DNA from: Acidobacteriota bacterium
GTDB taxonomy: Bacteria; Acidobacteriota; Thermoanaerobaculia; Gp7-AA8
Direction: 5' to 3'
Assembly: GCA_003223645.1 (NCBI GenBank)
Contig: QHVT01000021.1
Span: 1-64,000, forward strand
DNA: 64,000 bases
Shown: one piece after another, positions 25,557 through 34,923 of the stretch
Position numbering within the stretch: the first letter of the stretch is position 1
Layout: each line of letters opens with the position of its first letter
Position numbers and translations under genes: made by a program
Notes under the pieces: model-generated
What the model was told of the DNA's origin: nothing
Databases searched by the model: none
What the model saw: the letters and a program-made list of their open reading frames with translations, nothing else

Positions 25557-27336
25557 CGGCGAACGCTGGAAGGGCCATCCACTCCAGACGCTGCTGAATG
25601 CACCGCGAAATGTGCAGTTCAACGTTGGTTTCCGCGTTTATCAAACATCCTATCCGTCCGCTCCTCTCTACGACAGCGTCAAAAATATCGGCGTGGGCGT
25701 CACCGCATATCTGCAGAATCCGGGCGAAGCGCGCGTGCTGGCCTTCACGGCAGTGACCGACCAGAACGGCAAGCTCCCCGTTACCACCGTTTCTATCGCT
25801 CCGGCATCGGCCGTCATCTTTGTTTGTCACGTCAAAGACAAGACTCTGGCAAACATCGCGTTTGAAGAGGATATCGATACCGACGCCGCGTCGATGCTCG
25901 AAGCGGCATCGAGCGGCACATTCAATCGGTCTTATGAGCTGAGAAGTCGCATCTACCCCAAATACGCCGATTTCTTTCGTTTTCTGCAGATTTACGACAA
26001 AGAGAGCATTCTGGGCAATTCGTCGATCGGTATAGCCGCGTACGTAACAGACGACAACACGCTCGTGAAGACGCTGAGCGAATTCGAGTTGTCGTATCGC
26101 GACGCGAACTTCAACGTCATGTTCGAAGGCGATTCGTGGTTTCACTACCCACCCAACGATAAGATCGATCAGGATCTGTACGCCAGTCTCAAGGCGAAGC
26201 TGCAGGAGACTTTCAAGCCCGGCGATTCAACACCAAAGCGTCGGTGTCAGAGTGTAGCTTTCCAGCATTTCGGCGACACGTCAGACCAGATGTTCAGCCT
26301 CGATCCCGGGCCTGGCGGCGATGCCGATGAGCACACTCAGTTTCACTATACGAAGCGATGTCTCAACTCTTATCAATTCGAGCTCATCGTCTTGAGCTCT
26401 GGCGGAAATGACATCGGAGAGCCGGGGATCTCGGCTCATAAGAAGAAAGATGACGATGTGGCGACGTACCGAAAGTACATCGTCCCGGATCCTGCTGTCG
26501 CCCAGGATCATTACTATGACTTCCGCTATTTCGACCCTTATGAGGCCGTCAAGGAGAGCAGTTCGACAGCAACGGACCGGGCCGAAAGACTTCAGGGCAA
26601 CGCAGGTTATTGGCTGAAGCGGTCATTCCCGATTCTTTTGAAGAATCACCTGTGGTCGTTGTATCTGGACGGCAAGGAGAAATCCGATCAACAGACACAG
26701 GTCGACCTCGAGCCCGAGCTCACCACCCTGTTGGGCCTGTCCCCGACGGACTACAACGACCTCGGTAAATCACTGGCGAAAGCCGCCGATAAGGCATTGG
26801 CGTTCCCCGACCCCGCCACGGATCCGAGTGTCGATTTTCCGAACATGGCGCTCACCAATAGTCTAGCCAACCAGGTTCTCGATAAGATTTTCGTCAAAGA
26901 GCGCTTCAAGGAGCGATTCGACGACATCCGTGCCAACATGGTCCGATTCCTGGACCACGTGGCGCAGACGCAGGACACGACCAAACTCCTCGTACTGTGT
27001 CACACGTATTGCTACGCGATCTTTACGGACGGCCCGACCGATTACTTCAAACAGCGCGGGCCGTGGTTCCACAACCGGCTGCGCCAGGCCAGAATCGCCC
27101 ATCCACTCGCTCAGTCCGTGGCGATCAAGTACCTGATCGACTATTTTCGCTGGAACGTGCTCGAGGATTTGAAAAACACCTATGGGCCCTGGTTCGATTA
27201 CTACGATGCGAGGCAACTCAATAGAAAGTCGGGGGATTGGATGGACGAGATTCACCTGACGACTACCGGTTTCGAGAGAGTCGCCTCCGGTCTGATGCAG
27301 ACAATCAAAACCAAGTTCGGCGCAGATTTCCAATGA
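25549..27336 (+). CDS. SGNH/GDSL-type hydrolase with N-terminal beta domain
   Basis: A 595-residue protein from the ATG at 25549 (GGAGG site), overlapping the previous gene by 8 bp. Residues 1-180 form a separate, probably beta-rich domain. The hydrolase domain then shows block I as FEGDSWF at ~192-198 (Ser196 nucleophile), block III as SGGNDIGEP at ~284-292, and block V as DEIHLTTTG at ~566-574 (catalytic Asp and His). SGNH enzymes cleave esters such as acetyl groups on polysaccharides or peptidoglycan, or lipids. The insert between blocks III and V is unusually long. No signal peptide. Confidence 0.85.
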   Translation: MSDGERWKGHPLQTLLNAPRNVQFNVGFRVYQTSYPSAPLYDSVKNIGVGVTAYLQNPGEARVLAFTAVTDQNGKLPVTTVSIAPASAVIFVCHVKDKTLANIAFEEDIDTDAASMLEAASSGTFNRSYELRSRIYPKYADFFRFLQIYDKESILGNSSIGIAAYVTDDNTLVKTLSEFELSYRDANFNVMFEGDSWFHYPPNDKIDQDLYASLKAKLQETFKPGDSTPKRRCQSVAFQHFGDTSDQMFSLDPGPGGDADEHTQFHYTKRCLNSYQFELIVLSSGGNDIGEPGISAHKKKDDDVATYRKYIVPDPAVAQDHYYDFRYFDPYEAVKESSSTATDRAERLQGNAGYWLKRSFPILLKNHLWSLYLDGKEKSDQQTQVDLEPELTTLLGLSPTDYNDLGKSLAKAADKALAFPDPATDPSVDFPNMALTNSLANQVLDKIFVKERFKERFDDIRANMVRFLDHVAQTQDTTKLLVLCHTYCYAIFTDGPTDYFKQRGPWFHNRLRQARIAHPLAQSVAIKYLIDYFRWNVLEDLKNTYGPWFDYYDARQLNRKSGDWMDEIHLTTTGFERVASGLMQTIKTKFGADFQ

Positions 27337-30300
27337 GTACCTTCGCCTTTGCGCCGTTGCGACGAACCCTGCCCTGCTGGGCAGTGGGTGCCTTTGGCGA
27401 TCAGGCCGCGCTGCTCGACGAGATCGGCGTCATTGACTTCCATGTTCTGCACGACGAGCCGCGGCTCGCGTTCACCGGAACCCTCGCCTGGCTCAGAGAG
27501 CTCGAGTTTCCGCTTCCCGCGTTGGACGCCGTGCACGTAGCGCTCCTGAGCGCGAATGGCTTTACACAGATTCCATTCGAGGTGAAGGTCAGCCCCAACG
27601 TCGAGGTCCGTCTCGCCGGTCTCGATGCGAGTCTTCGTATCAGCTCACCATTTCTGAGGGCGATGAAGAAGGTCGGAGCGGATTGGGTGCCGCTCCTCGA
27701 TTCGCTCGGCAATCCCGCACCGGTGACGATTGAGTTGGTCGGAGTCGCGGTCACCGTCGACGCCAGTCTGAATGTCAGTTTGGATTGGGGCCCGTCCGGC
27801 GCGCCGACGCTTTCAGTCACGCCGGTCGCGATCGGCGACACGGGCATCGTCCTCGAGATGAGCGATGTCCACCTCTATCTCTCCGACCAGCAGACCCCGC
27901 CCCCCGGTGCTGGGGTCGGTTTCAAAGGCGTCGCGATCCAATCTGCAATCTTGCACTTGTCAGGAGGGATCGGCGTCAACCACGCACCCGACTCCTTCAC
28001 GTTCACGGATCTCCTCATCGGCTCTTCGGGCTTCAATGGCCGGATCGAGGCATCCTGGACGTCCACGTACGACACGGGCTCCGGGGCATTCTCCGGAAGC
28101 GGTGCTGGCACGATCTTCGGTCTCGAGTTCGGGCTCCAATCCCTCGATTTCACCTTTCAGCAGAACGTGCCGACCAGCGCCTCACTGAAGGGCGCGATCA
28201 AGCTTCCTTTCTTCGACGAGGTCGTCGACGTCGACATCTCCTTCGACGCCAGCGGCAAAATCCACGTCGGCCTCGACTCGCCGGACGGCCTCAAGACCGT
28301 CACCAAGCCCGGCGTCGTGACGATGGCCCTCGACAGCATCGCCTTCGACTTCGCCGACGGCGTCTTTACCGCCAAACTCGCCGGCAAGATCACCCCCCTC
28401 GCCGGTGCCGCCAGCGGTCTCAAATGGCCCACCTTCGATGTCCAGGAGCTCTCCATCAACTCCAAAGGGGAGGCGACGATCAAGGGGGGGTGGATCAACC
28501 TCCCGAAGGCGCAGACGCTCAACCTCTTTCTCTTCAAGCTCGAGATCACGAAGTTCGGGCTCGGGCGGACGGAGGCGGGCGAGAAATACCTCGCTTTCAG
28601 CGGGGGACTCGACCTCGTCAAGGGCATTCCCGCCGGCGCCAGTGTGGATGGCCTGCGCATCACGTGGAAAGAGGGAGACGCGCCGCGCATCAGCATGAAG
28701 GGCGTCGGCGTCGAGTACCACATCCCCGGCACGCTCGACTTCAAGGGCGAGGTCAGCTACGAGGAGCCGCCGGGCGGCAGCAACCTGCACGCCTTCACCG
28801 GCAGCCTCACCCTCAACCTCCCGAAGCTCAACAAGCTCGCCGTCGACGGGAAAGTCGTCTTCGGCTCCGATCTCGATGCGGCCGGGAAGCGCTTCAAATA
28901 CTTCGCCATCTATCTCGAAGGAGAATTCGGCAAAGGCATTCCTCTCTGGAGCACGGGAATGTCCCTCTATGGCATCGCCGGCCTCTTCGCCGTCAATTAC
29001 GCACCCGACAAGCCGGACGAGTGGATGTGGTACTCCATCGACCATAGCAAGAGCTGGTTCCACAAGCCGCAGATCGGCGTGACGGATCTCCTGCACAAAT
29101 GGGCCCCGGAGCCGGGCGCGCTTGCTCTCGGCGCGGGAGCGCTCATCGCCACGAACAGTGACAACGGGTATCTCTTCAACGGCAAATTCCTCCTGCTGCT
29201 CCTCTTTCCCGGCCCGGTCTTCATGCTGGACGGCCGCTGCAACTTCCTCAAGACGCGCGCGAAGCAGAAGGACTCCGAAGAGCCCGATTTTCACGCCCTC
29301 ATCGTCCTCGACGCGAAAGCGGGCTACTTCCTCATCGGCCTCGATGCGAAGTGGAAGTACAACAAGGAAACGGGAAAGCTTGCGGAGATCGCCGGCAGCG
29401 CCGAGGCGTTCTTCGACCTAAACCATCCGCTGAACTGGCACCTCTACATCGGCAAGAGGGATCCTCTCGAGCAGCGCATCCGAGCCACGTTCGCCGGCCT
29501 CTTTACGGCCAACGGCTACTTCATGCTCGATCCTCACCGGCTCGCCGTCGGCGTCTGGATCGGGAAGAAGGATCACTACGGCTTCGGCCCCGTCAGCGCC
29601 GACCTCGAGGCGTGGCTCGACGCGAACGCCGCGTTGAGCTTCCAACCCGCGCAGTTCCACGCGGACCTCTGGCTGCACGGTCTTCTGGCCGTCAAGGTCT
29701 TCAAGTTCCGGCTCGGCATCGGCCTCGACGCCCGTCTCGACGCCGACATCTTCAAGCCATTCCACATCCTCGGCACGCTGAGCATCGTCATCTCGACGAG
29801 GTTCAAGGACTTCAAATTCGACGTGCGCCTGGAGTGGGGCCCGCAGCCGGTGCGCCCGGAGATACCGGGTGCCTACAAGGACGCCGGGATCGGACATCTC
29901 AAGTCGACGGTGGAGTGGGCGCTGCTCGAGGGAGCCGCGGCGCCAACGGTGCCGGTCGACTGCCGTCCCTACATCACCTTCGAGAATCCCGTGCACGATC
30001 TCGCCGGCGTCGGTGTCAACCCGGCACCCGACCCCGGGTGGGTCATCATCGGCGATCCTTCCAGCGGCCAGGGCTCGGCGAAAGTGCACTACAAGCTCCA
30101 GGAGATCGCGCTCTATCGCGGCACGCAGCCGGTGGCCGGCAAGTCGACGCTGGGACACAGCTTCCCACGCCCGCTGTACGGTTCCTGGGCAGCGGCTCCG
30201 TCGAATGCCGGCGCCGGCGGTGCCGCGGCCGGCCAGAACCGCCTCATGATCTGGGCGAAGACGCCGTTCGATCTGACGGACGACAGCGCGAGCTGGAATC

Positions 30301-33300
30301 CGTGGATCGGGGACAACGTGCCGGATTACCCGTGCCCCATCGTCGCCGAGGAGAAGGTCTGCATCGACTGGGAGCGGTTCAATGTGGACACGCCGGTGGC
30401 ATCGCCGTGGAGCGATCCGAACGAGCCGAGGATCGTGGTGAGCTGGGACGACGGACGGCATCCCGTCGCCGCCCTCCCGCGCCCCGTCGGCGGGCTGCAC
30501 AAAGGCATCCACTTTCCCGGACCGCAAAAAACTCCGACGGCCTCCGTCTATGTCGCGGATCAGTCGAGCAACGACATTTCCACCATCGACGCGACCACGA
30601 ACCAGGTCCGTGGGCCGGCGCTCCCCGTCGGAAGATGGCCGTTTCGCATCGCCATCACGCCTGACGGCTCGACGATCGTGGTTCTGAATCGCGGCGACGC
30701 AACGCTGGTCACGATTGACGCGGCCACGCACGCGATCGTCGGCGCCCCGATTCCCGTACGGCCCGAGCCGGCCGGTCTTGCGATCCATCCGAACGGCACC
30801 AGGATTTACGTGACCAGCTACGGCTCGAAATTCGTCTGTGTCGTCGACCTCGGCCTTCGCAGAGTGATCCGGGAAATCGCCATGCCCGACCGCCCGTACG
30901 CGATTGCGATCCTACCGAACGGCACCAAGGCCTATGCCTCCATTCCGCCGATCGTGTCGTTGTCCGTCATTGATCTCGCGACGGATACCGTCTCCGGTGC
31001 GCCGATTCCCACCGTTCAGGCGATGGAAAATCTCCTCGTCTCACCGAATGGATTGCTTCTGTACGTGCCGGGCTCGCGACGTGTGGCCGTTCTCGACACC
31101 GTTAGGGACCATTTCCTCGACCTGACCTTCTCCGTCGGCGAGTACCCGGCCGCGCTGGCCATCACTCCGGACGGCTCCCAGCTTTACGTGGCCAATGCCT
31201 TCGACGACACGGTTTCGGTCATTGGTTTGGCCGCCAGTTCCGGCATTTCCACGGCGCGTGCCGACATCACCACGATTCCGGTCGGCAAGCGCCCGCTCGC
31301 CCTGGCGGTTGCCCCGAATGGCACCAGCGTCTACGTTGCGAACAACGACAGCAACGACATCTCGATCATTGACGTCGCCACGAACCGGGTGACCGGATCG
31401 AGCATCGCAGTGGGCGTAAACCCGGGGGCGATCGCGGTTTGGCCGAGGCCAACCGCATCCGTGATCGCGGCGCTGACTTTTGGAGTCGGCGGCCCAGAGG
31501 TCGGGGGTGGGGTCGTCAACGAGGTCGTCATCGAGGTGCCGCCTGGCACGGCCACCGTCTCCGTTACCGTCCATGAGGTCACCGCGCACCTGAAGGGCGA
31601 AGTCATCGATCCGCCGTCGACGTCGTCTACGATCGCGGAGCCATTCGAGCTCCGTTTCGACGCGGCCGCCCTCGGCCTTCAGAAGGGCATCCGCCGCGTC
31701 CGTATCCGCGGCGACGGCGAGTGGTATCTGCTGCGCGTCTGTTTCACCCGGCCGGCGACGCCGGGCGGATACGACGACCTCGTGAGTGTTCACGATCAAC
31801 TCGACCACAGCCTCAGCGTCTGGGGCGAGCCGGGCGCAGTGCTGGAGCCGTTCACCGACTATCGTCTGAGCGCGACCGTCTCGCGCGAGACCGTCGGGCT
31901 CGGCGCACTCGGGGGCTGGCACGACACCGACCCGCTCGTCCTTAAGGATCGCTACTTCCGCACTGGCGGACCGCCGGGCCTGGCGGGCTTCAGCGTCCCC
32001 GAGGGCCTCGATCCCGGCAAAAGCGCCACCGGCCTCGAAGACCTGACGCGCTACGTGGCCCAGACCGTGCCGTCGACGCTCACCCCTCCGGGGAAACTGC
32101 CGGAGCTCACCCGCCCGGTGTTCCGCGCCTACGACATCGGGGCCACGTTCGATGAAGACTACGTCGATCGCATGTACGAACTGGCCGGCCGCGATCTGGC
32201 GGTACAGATCTATGACAGCCGAAACCTGCCGGAGCGCGACATTGACGGCCGGCTCGCGGTTCTCGCCAATCCGTGGGGCAATGCCGCGGAAGTGACTCTG
32301 AGCGAGACGCACCAGCGCTGGGTCGAGATGGTCAACGCCGCGAGCTGCATCCCACGCGATCTCGACGTTACGGCATTCCCGAAGAACAAGACGCTCACCG
32401 CGCCCGACCACATACTGGCTGGGAACACGTTGTACGAAGCGCGCCTCGTGCCGCTGCTGCTGCGCGCGCCCGTCGTCGGCGGCGCCGGCTGGACTACCGG
32501 GACAACGCCGGCCGGCGTGCCGATGCTGCAACCAGTACCCAGGAATTCGGACTCGCCGGAGACATGGACCGACGTCCTAATCGTGCTCCGCATCCAGCCC
32601 GCCGCCACGGCTCCGGCCGGAATCCAATTCCGCCTCGGCGCCGGCGGTCACTACGAGCTCGTGGTCGACGCGCAGAACGGCTTGCTCACACTGACCGGCG
32701 GATCCGTTGCGGCCTTGAGTCCGTTTACCTACGACGTCAACCAGTCGTATCGCTTTGCAATCGAAGCCATCGGGTCGCGGCTGCGCGTCGAGCAGGACGA
32801 AGCGGTGATCTTCGATGTCGAGGATGCCTCGTTCACGACCGGTGGTCTGGCACTGTTTCCCTGGTCCGGCGCCGCCAACTCGCATTTCCTCGACCTCGCG
32901 GTGTACGACTTCCGCAACGGCGCCCCAGTCGCCTACCGCTTCTCCTTCACCACTTCGGATTACGTCGACTTCTTCCACCAGATCCAGAGCTTCCAGGATG
33001 AGACATGGTCCGCCGCGCTGGGCGCGGGCGCGAGCCTTCCGTCGCTGATGGTGCGCGCGACGGATCTCTCCGCACCGGCCTCGCAGGAGGAGGCGCGAGC
33101 CTACGATGCGCTCGCTGAAACGCTTCTCGGTGCGGCGGCGAGACAGCTCCCCTCGCGTCTCGAGGTGACGAAGGTGACGCAGGCCGACGTGGTCCCGGCG
33201 CTGCTGTTCCGCGGGTCGGAGCCGATCGACTGGCGGAGGACGACGCTGGCATTGTTGCAGGCTGCGTCGTCGTCTTTGCCTGCCGCAGTGCCACGCGGCA

Positions 33301-34760
33301 ATCTCAAGCTGACGAGCGTCGCGTTCGGCGATCTGCAGCTTGGTGGAGACGTCGTCGCCGTTCTCCTTCGGGACGCGGCTGATCTCACGGGTTACCGCAT
33401 CGAGACTCTCCTCGCCGCGGCGTGGGTGCCGTGGTATGTGTTCGACCAGGAGCGCAAGCGGCCTGCCGGCACGCGGTTCGAAGTCCATGGCGGCACGTCG
33501 CCGCTCCCACTCGCCGAGCCGGGCGTGATTCCAAAGGCCGCCAATGCCGCCGGGCACGGCCAGCGTCTGCCGGTCGATGCCGCGGAGCTGCGCCTCGTCG
33601 CGCCGGACGGTACGATCGAGCACGCGCGACGTTTTCTGCCGTTCGAGGCGTATACGCCGATTGCGGTCGACGTCATGCGTAGCGCCGACGGCACCGGTTT
33701 CTTTCTCATCCCCTCTTCCGGATCAGCATTCGGCGCCGGCACGTACCGCGCGGCGTTGAAGTACGAGCGCGACAAGATGGGCGTCGAGCCGATCCTCAGC
33801 CGCGCCGGATCGAAGGCCGCGGAGAGCGTGATCATCGATATCCCGTCGTGGGCGGACACTGTTCCGGCCATCGGCCAGCCTTCGTTCCTTCAAAGCACGT
33901 TCGGCACGAGGGGCAACTTCGAGGTGGTCGCGCCGTTCGGCGCTAAAGGCGTTGCGTACTATTCACGCGACAACGATGACCCCGCGCTGCCCTGGCGCGG
34001 TCCGACGCTCTTCGGGATCGATGCCGGCGCGGTCGACGCCGTCTCGCTGATTCTAAGCAGCTTCGGAAATCTCGAGGTCGTGGCACGGATTGGTGACCGG
34101 CTCGCGCATTTCTGGCGTGACTCCGCCACCCACGTATGGCACGGCCCTGACTTCTTCGCCGCCGGCACATCCGGCACACCTTCGCTCATTCAAGGGCGCG
34201 TTGGCACGCTCCCCAACTTCGAGCTCGTCACACCGCTTGCCGCGGGAGGGATGGCGCACTTATGGCGCAACAACCAGACGCTCGAGTGGACGCAATCGAC
34301 AACGTTCGCGGAGAGCGTCGGCACGGTGTCCGACGTTTCCCTCATCCAGGGAAGCTTCGGCAATCTGGAGGTCGTGGCACGGATCGGCGACCAGCTCGCG
34401 CACTTCTGGCGCAACGCCGCCACGCTGGATTGGAGCGCCGCCGAATTCTTCGCCGCAGGCGTCTCAGGCACGCCGTCGTTCATTCAGGGCCGCTTCGGCA
34501 CTCCCGGTAATTTCGAGGTCGTGGCGCCGCTCGCCATCGGTGGCATGGCTCATTTCTATCGCAACAACGCCGACCCGCTCCTGCCCTGGTCCGGCCCCAA
34601 CACCTTCGGCAGCGGCACCGTACAATCGGTCGCTCTCATTCAGAGCAATTTCGATCGGAACCTGGAGGTCATTGCGCGCGTCGAGAACCGCCTGTTTGCT
34701 TACTGGCGCGAATCAGCCGGTCCATTCAACTGGTACGGGCCAACGATCATCGGCCACTGA
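27333..34760 (+). CDS. 2475-residue protein with beta-rich N-terminus, YVTN propeller and lectin-like C-terminal repeats
   Basis: The start ATG overlaps the previous stop as ATGA. Residues ~1-900 are long amphipathic beta-strand repeats (FSGGLDLVKGIPAG, TGMSLYGIAGLFAVNYAP, GYFLIGLDAKWKYN) resembling the uncharacterised DUF6603-type region; that name is offered with low confidence. Residues ~1069-1369 hold about seven YVTN-type propeller blades (TPDGSTIVVLNRGDATLVTID, APNGTSVYVANNDSNDISIID). A LamG-like sandwich is at ~1742-1890. Residues ~2180-2475 hold six ~50-residue repeats (GNLEVVARIGDRLAHFWRD) like a lectin-type beta-propeller. No signal peptide or TM segments. The C-terminus looks built for surface or glycan binding. 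Confidence 0.78.
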   Translation: MSTFAFAPLRRTLPCWAVGAFGDQAALLDEIGVIDFHVLHDEPRLAFTGTLAWLRELEFPLPALDAVHVALLSANGFTQIPFEVKVSPNVEVRLAGLDASLRISSPFLRAMKKVGADWVPLLDSLGNPAPVTIELVGVAVTVDASLNVSLDWGPSGAPTLSVTPVAIGDTGIVLEMSDVHLYLSDQQTPPPGAGVGFKGVAIQSAILHLSGGIGVNHAPDSFTFTDLLIGSSGFNGRIEASWTSTYDTGSGAFSGSGAGTIFGLEFGLQSLDFTFQQNVPTSASLKGAIKLPFFDEVVDVDISFDASGKIHVGLDSPDGLKTVTKPGVVTMALDSIAFDFADGVFTAKLAGKITPLAGAASGLKWPTFDVQELSINSKGEATIKGGWINLPKAQTLNLFLFKLEITKFGLGRTEAGEKYLAFSGGLDLVKGIPAGASVDGLRITWKEGDAPRISMKGVGVEYHIPGTLDFKGEVSYEEPPGGSNLHAFTGSLTLNLPKLNKLAVDGKVVFGSDLDAAGKRFKYFAIYLEGEFGKGIPLWSTGMSLYGIAGLFAVNYAPDKPDEWMWYSIDHSKSWFHKPQIGVTDLLHKWAPEPGALALGAGALIATNSDNGYLFNGKFLLLLLFPGPVFMLDGRCNFLKTRAKQKDSEEPDFHALIVLDAKAGYFLIGLDAKWKYNKETGKLAEIAGSAEAFFDLNHPLNWHLYIGKRDPLEQRIRATFAGLFTANGYFMLDPHRLAVGVWIGKKDHYGFGPVSADLEAWLDANAALSFQPAQFHADLWLHGLLAVKVFKFRLGIGLDARLDADIFKPFHILGTLSIVISTRFKDFKFDVRLEWGPQPVRPEIPGAYKDAGIGHLKSTVEWALLEGAAAPTVPVDCRPYITFENPVHDLAGVGVNPAPDPGWVIIGDPSSGQGSAKVHYKLQEIALYRGTQPVAGKSTLGHSFPRPLYGSWAAAPSNAGAGGAAAGQNRLMIWAKTPFDLTDDSASWNPWIGDNVPDYPCPIVAEEKVCIDWERFNVDTPVASPWSDPNEPRIVVSWDDGRHPVAALPRPVGGLHKGIHFPGPQKTPTASVYVADQSSNDISTIDATTNQVRGPALPVGRWPFRIAITPDGSTIVVLNRGDATLVTIDAATHAIVGAPIPVRPEPAGLAIHPNGTRIYVTSYGSKFVCVVDLGLRRVIREIAMPDRPYAIAILPNGTKAYASIPPIVSLSVIDLATDTVSGAPIPTVQAMENLLVSPNGLLLYVPGSRRVAVLDTVRDHFLDLTFSVGEYPAALAITPDGSQLYVANAFDDTVSVIGLAASSGISTARADITTIPVGKRPLALAVAPNGTSVYVANNDSNDISIIDVATNRVTGSSIAVGVNPGAIAVWPRPTASVIAALTFGVGGPEVGGGVVNEVVIEVPPGTATVSVTVHEVTAHLKGEVIDPPSTSSTIAEPFELRFDAAALGLQKGIRRVRIRGDGEWYLLRVCFTRPATPGGYDDLVSVHDQLDHSLSVWGEPGAVLEPFTDYRLSATVSRETVGLGALGGWHDTDPLVLKDRYFRTGGPPGLAGFSVPEGLDPGKSATGLEDLTRYVAQTVPSTLTPPGKLPELTRPVFRAYDIGATFDEDYVDRMYELAGRDLAVQIYDSRNLPERDIDGRLAVLANPWGNAAEVTLSETHQRWVEMVNAASCIPRDLDVTAFPKNKTLTAPDHILAGNTLYEARLVPLLLRAPVVGGAGWTTGTTPAGVPMLQPVPRNSDSPETWTDVLIVLRIQPAATAPAGIQFRLGAGGHYELVVDAQNGLLTLTGGSVAALSPFTYDVNQSYRFAIEAIGSRLRVEQDEAVIFDVEDASFTTGGLALFPWSGAANSHFLDLAVYDFRNGAPVAYRFSFTTSDYVDFFHQIQSFQDETWSAALGAGASLPSLMVRATDLSAPASQEEARAYDALAETLLGAAARQLPSRLEVTKVTQADVVPALLFRGSEPIDWRRTTLALLQAASSSLPAAVPRGNLKLTSVAFGDLQLGGDVVAVLLRDAADLTGYRIETLLAAAWVPWYVFDQERKRPAGTRFEVHGGTSPLPLAEPGVIPKAANAAGHGQRLPVDAAELRLVAPDGTIEHARRFLPFEAYTPIAVDVMRSADGTGFFLIPSSGSAFGAGTYRAALKYERDKMGVEPILSRAGSKAAESVIIDIPSWADTVPAIGQPSFLQSTFGTRGNFEVVAPFGAKGVAYYSRDNDDPALPWRGPTLFGIDAGAVDAVSLILSSFGNLEVVARIGDRLAHFWRDSATHVWHGPDFFAAGTSGTPSLIQGRVGTLPNFELVTPLAAGGMAHLWRNNQTLEWTQSTTFAESVGTVSDVSLIQGSFGNLEVVARIGDQLAHFWRNAATLDWSAAEFFAAGVSGTPSFIQGRFGTPGNFEVVAPLAIGGMAHFYRNNADPLLPWSGPNTFGSGTVQSVALIQSNFDRNLEVIARVENRLFAYWRESAGPFNWYGPTIIGH

Positions 34761-34923
34761 AGCAGTGCGACGGCCACTCGGCCGCCGAAGTTGGCGGTCC
34801 GCAGGAGTGGCTGTTGGCCGACTAATACAACCGATCAGCGCGTCGCGCTGCGACTGGGGGACGGGCAGCGTGGCTGCAACGAGCAACACGCCGGCGAAAA
34901 TGCGTGCGCATTTGACACGCGAT

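Noticed and set aside
13894-34760. Complete prophage, tailocin or contractile injection system
   Set aside because: There is no sheath, tube, baseplate, capsid, terminase or AAA+ gene. The phage-like hints are limited to the amidase and two beta modules.
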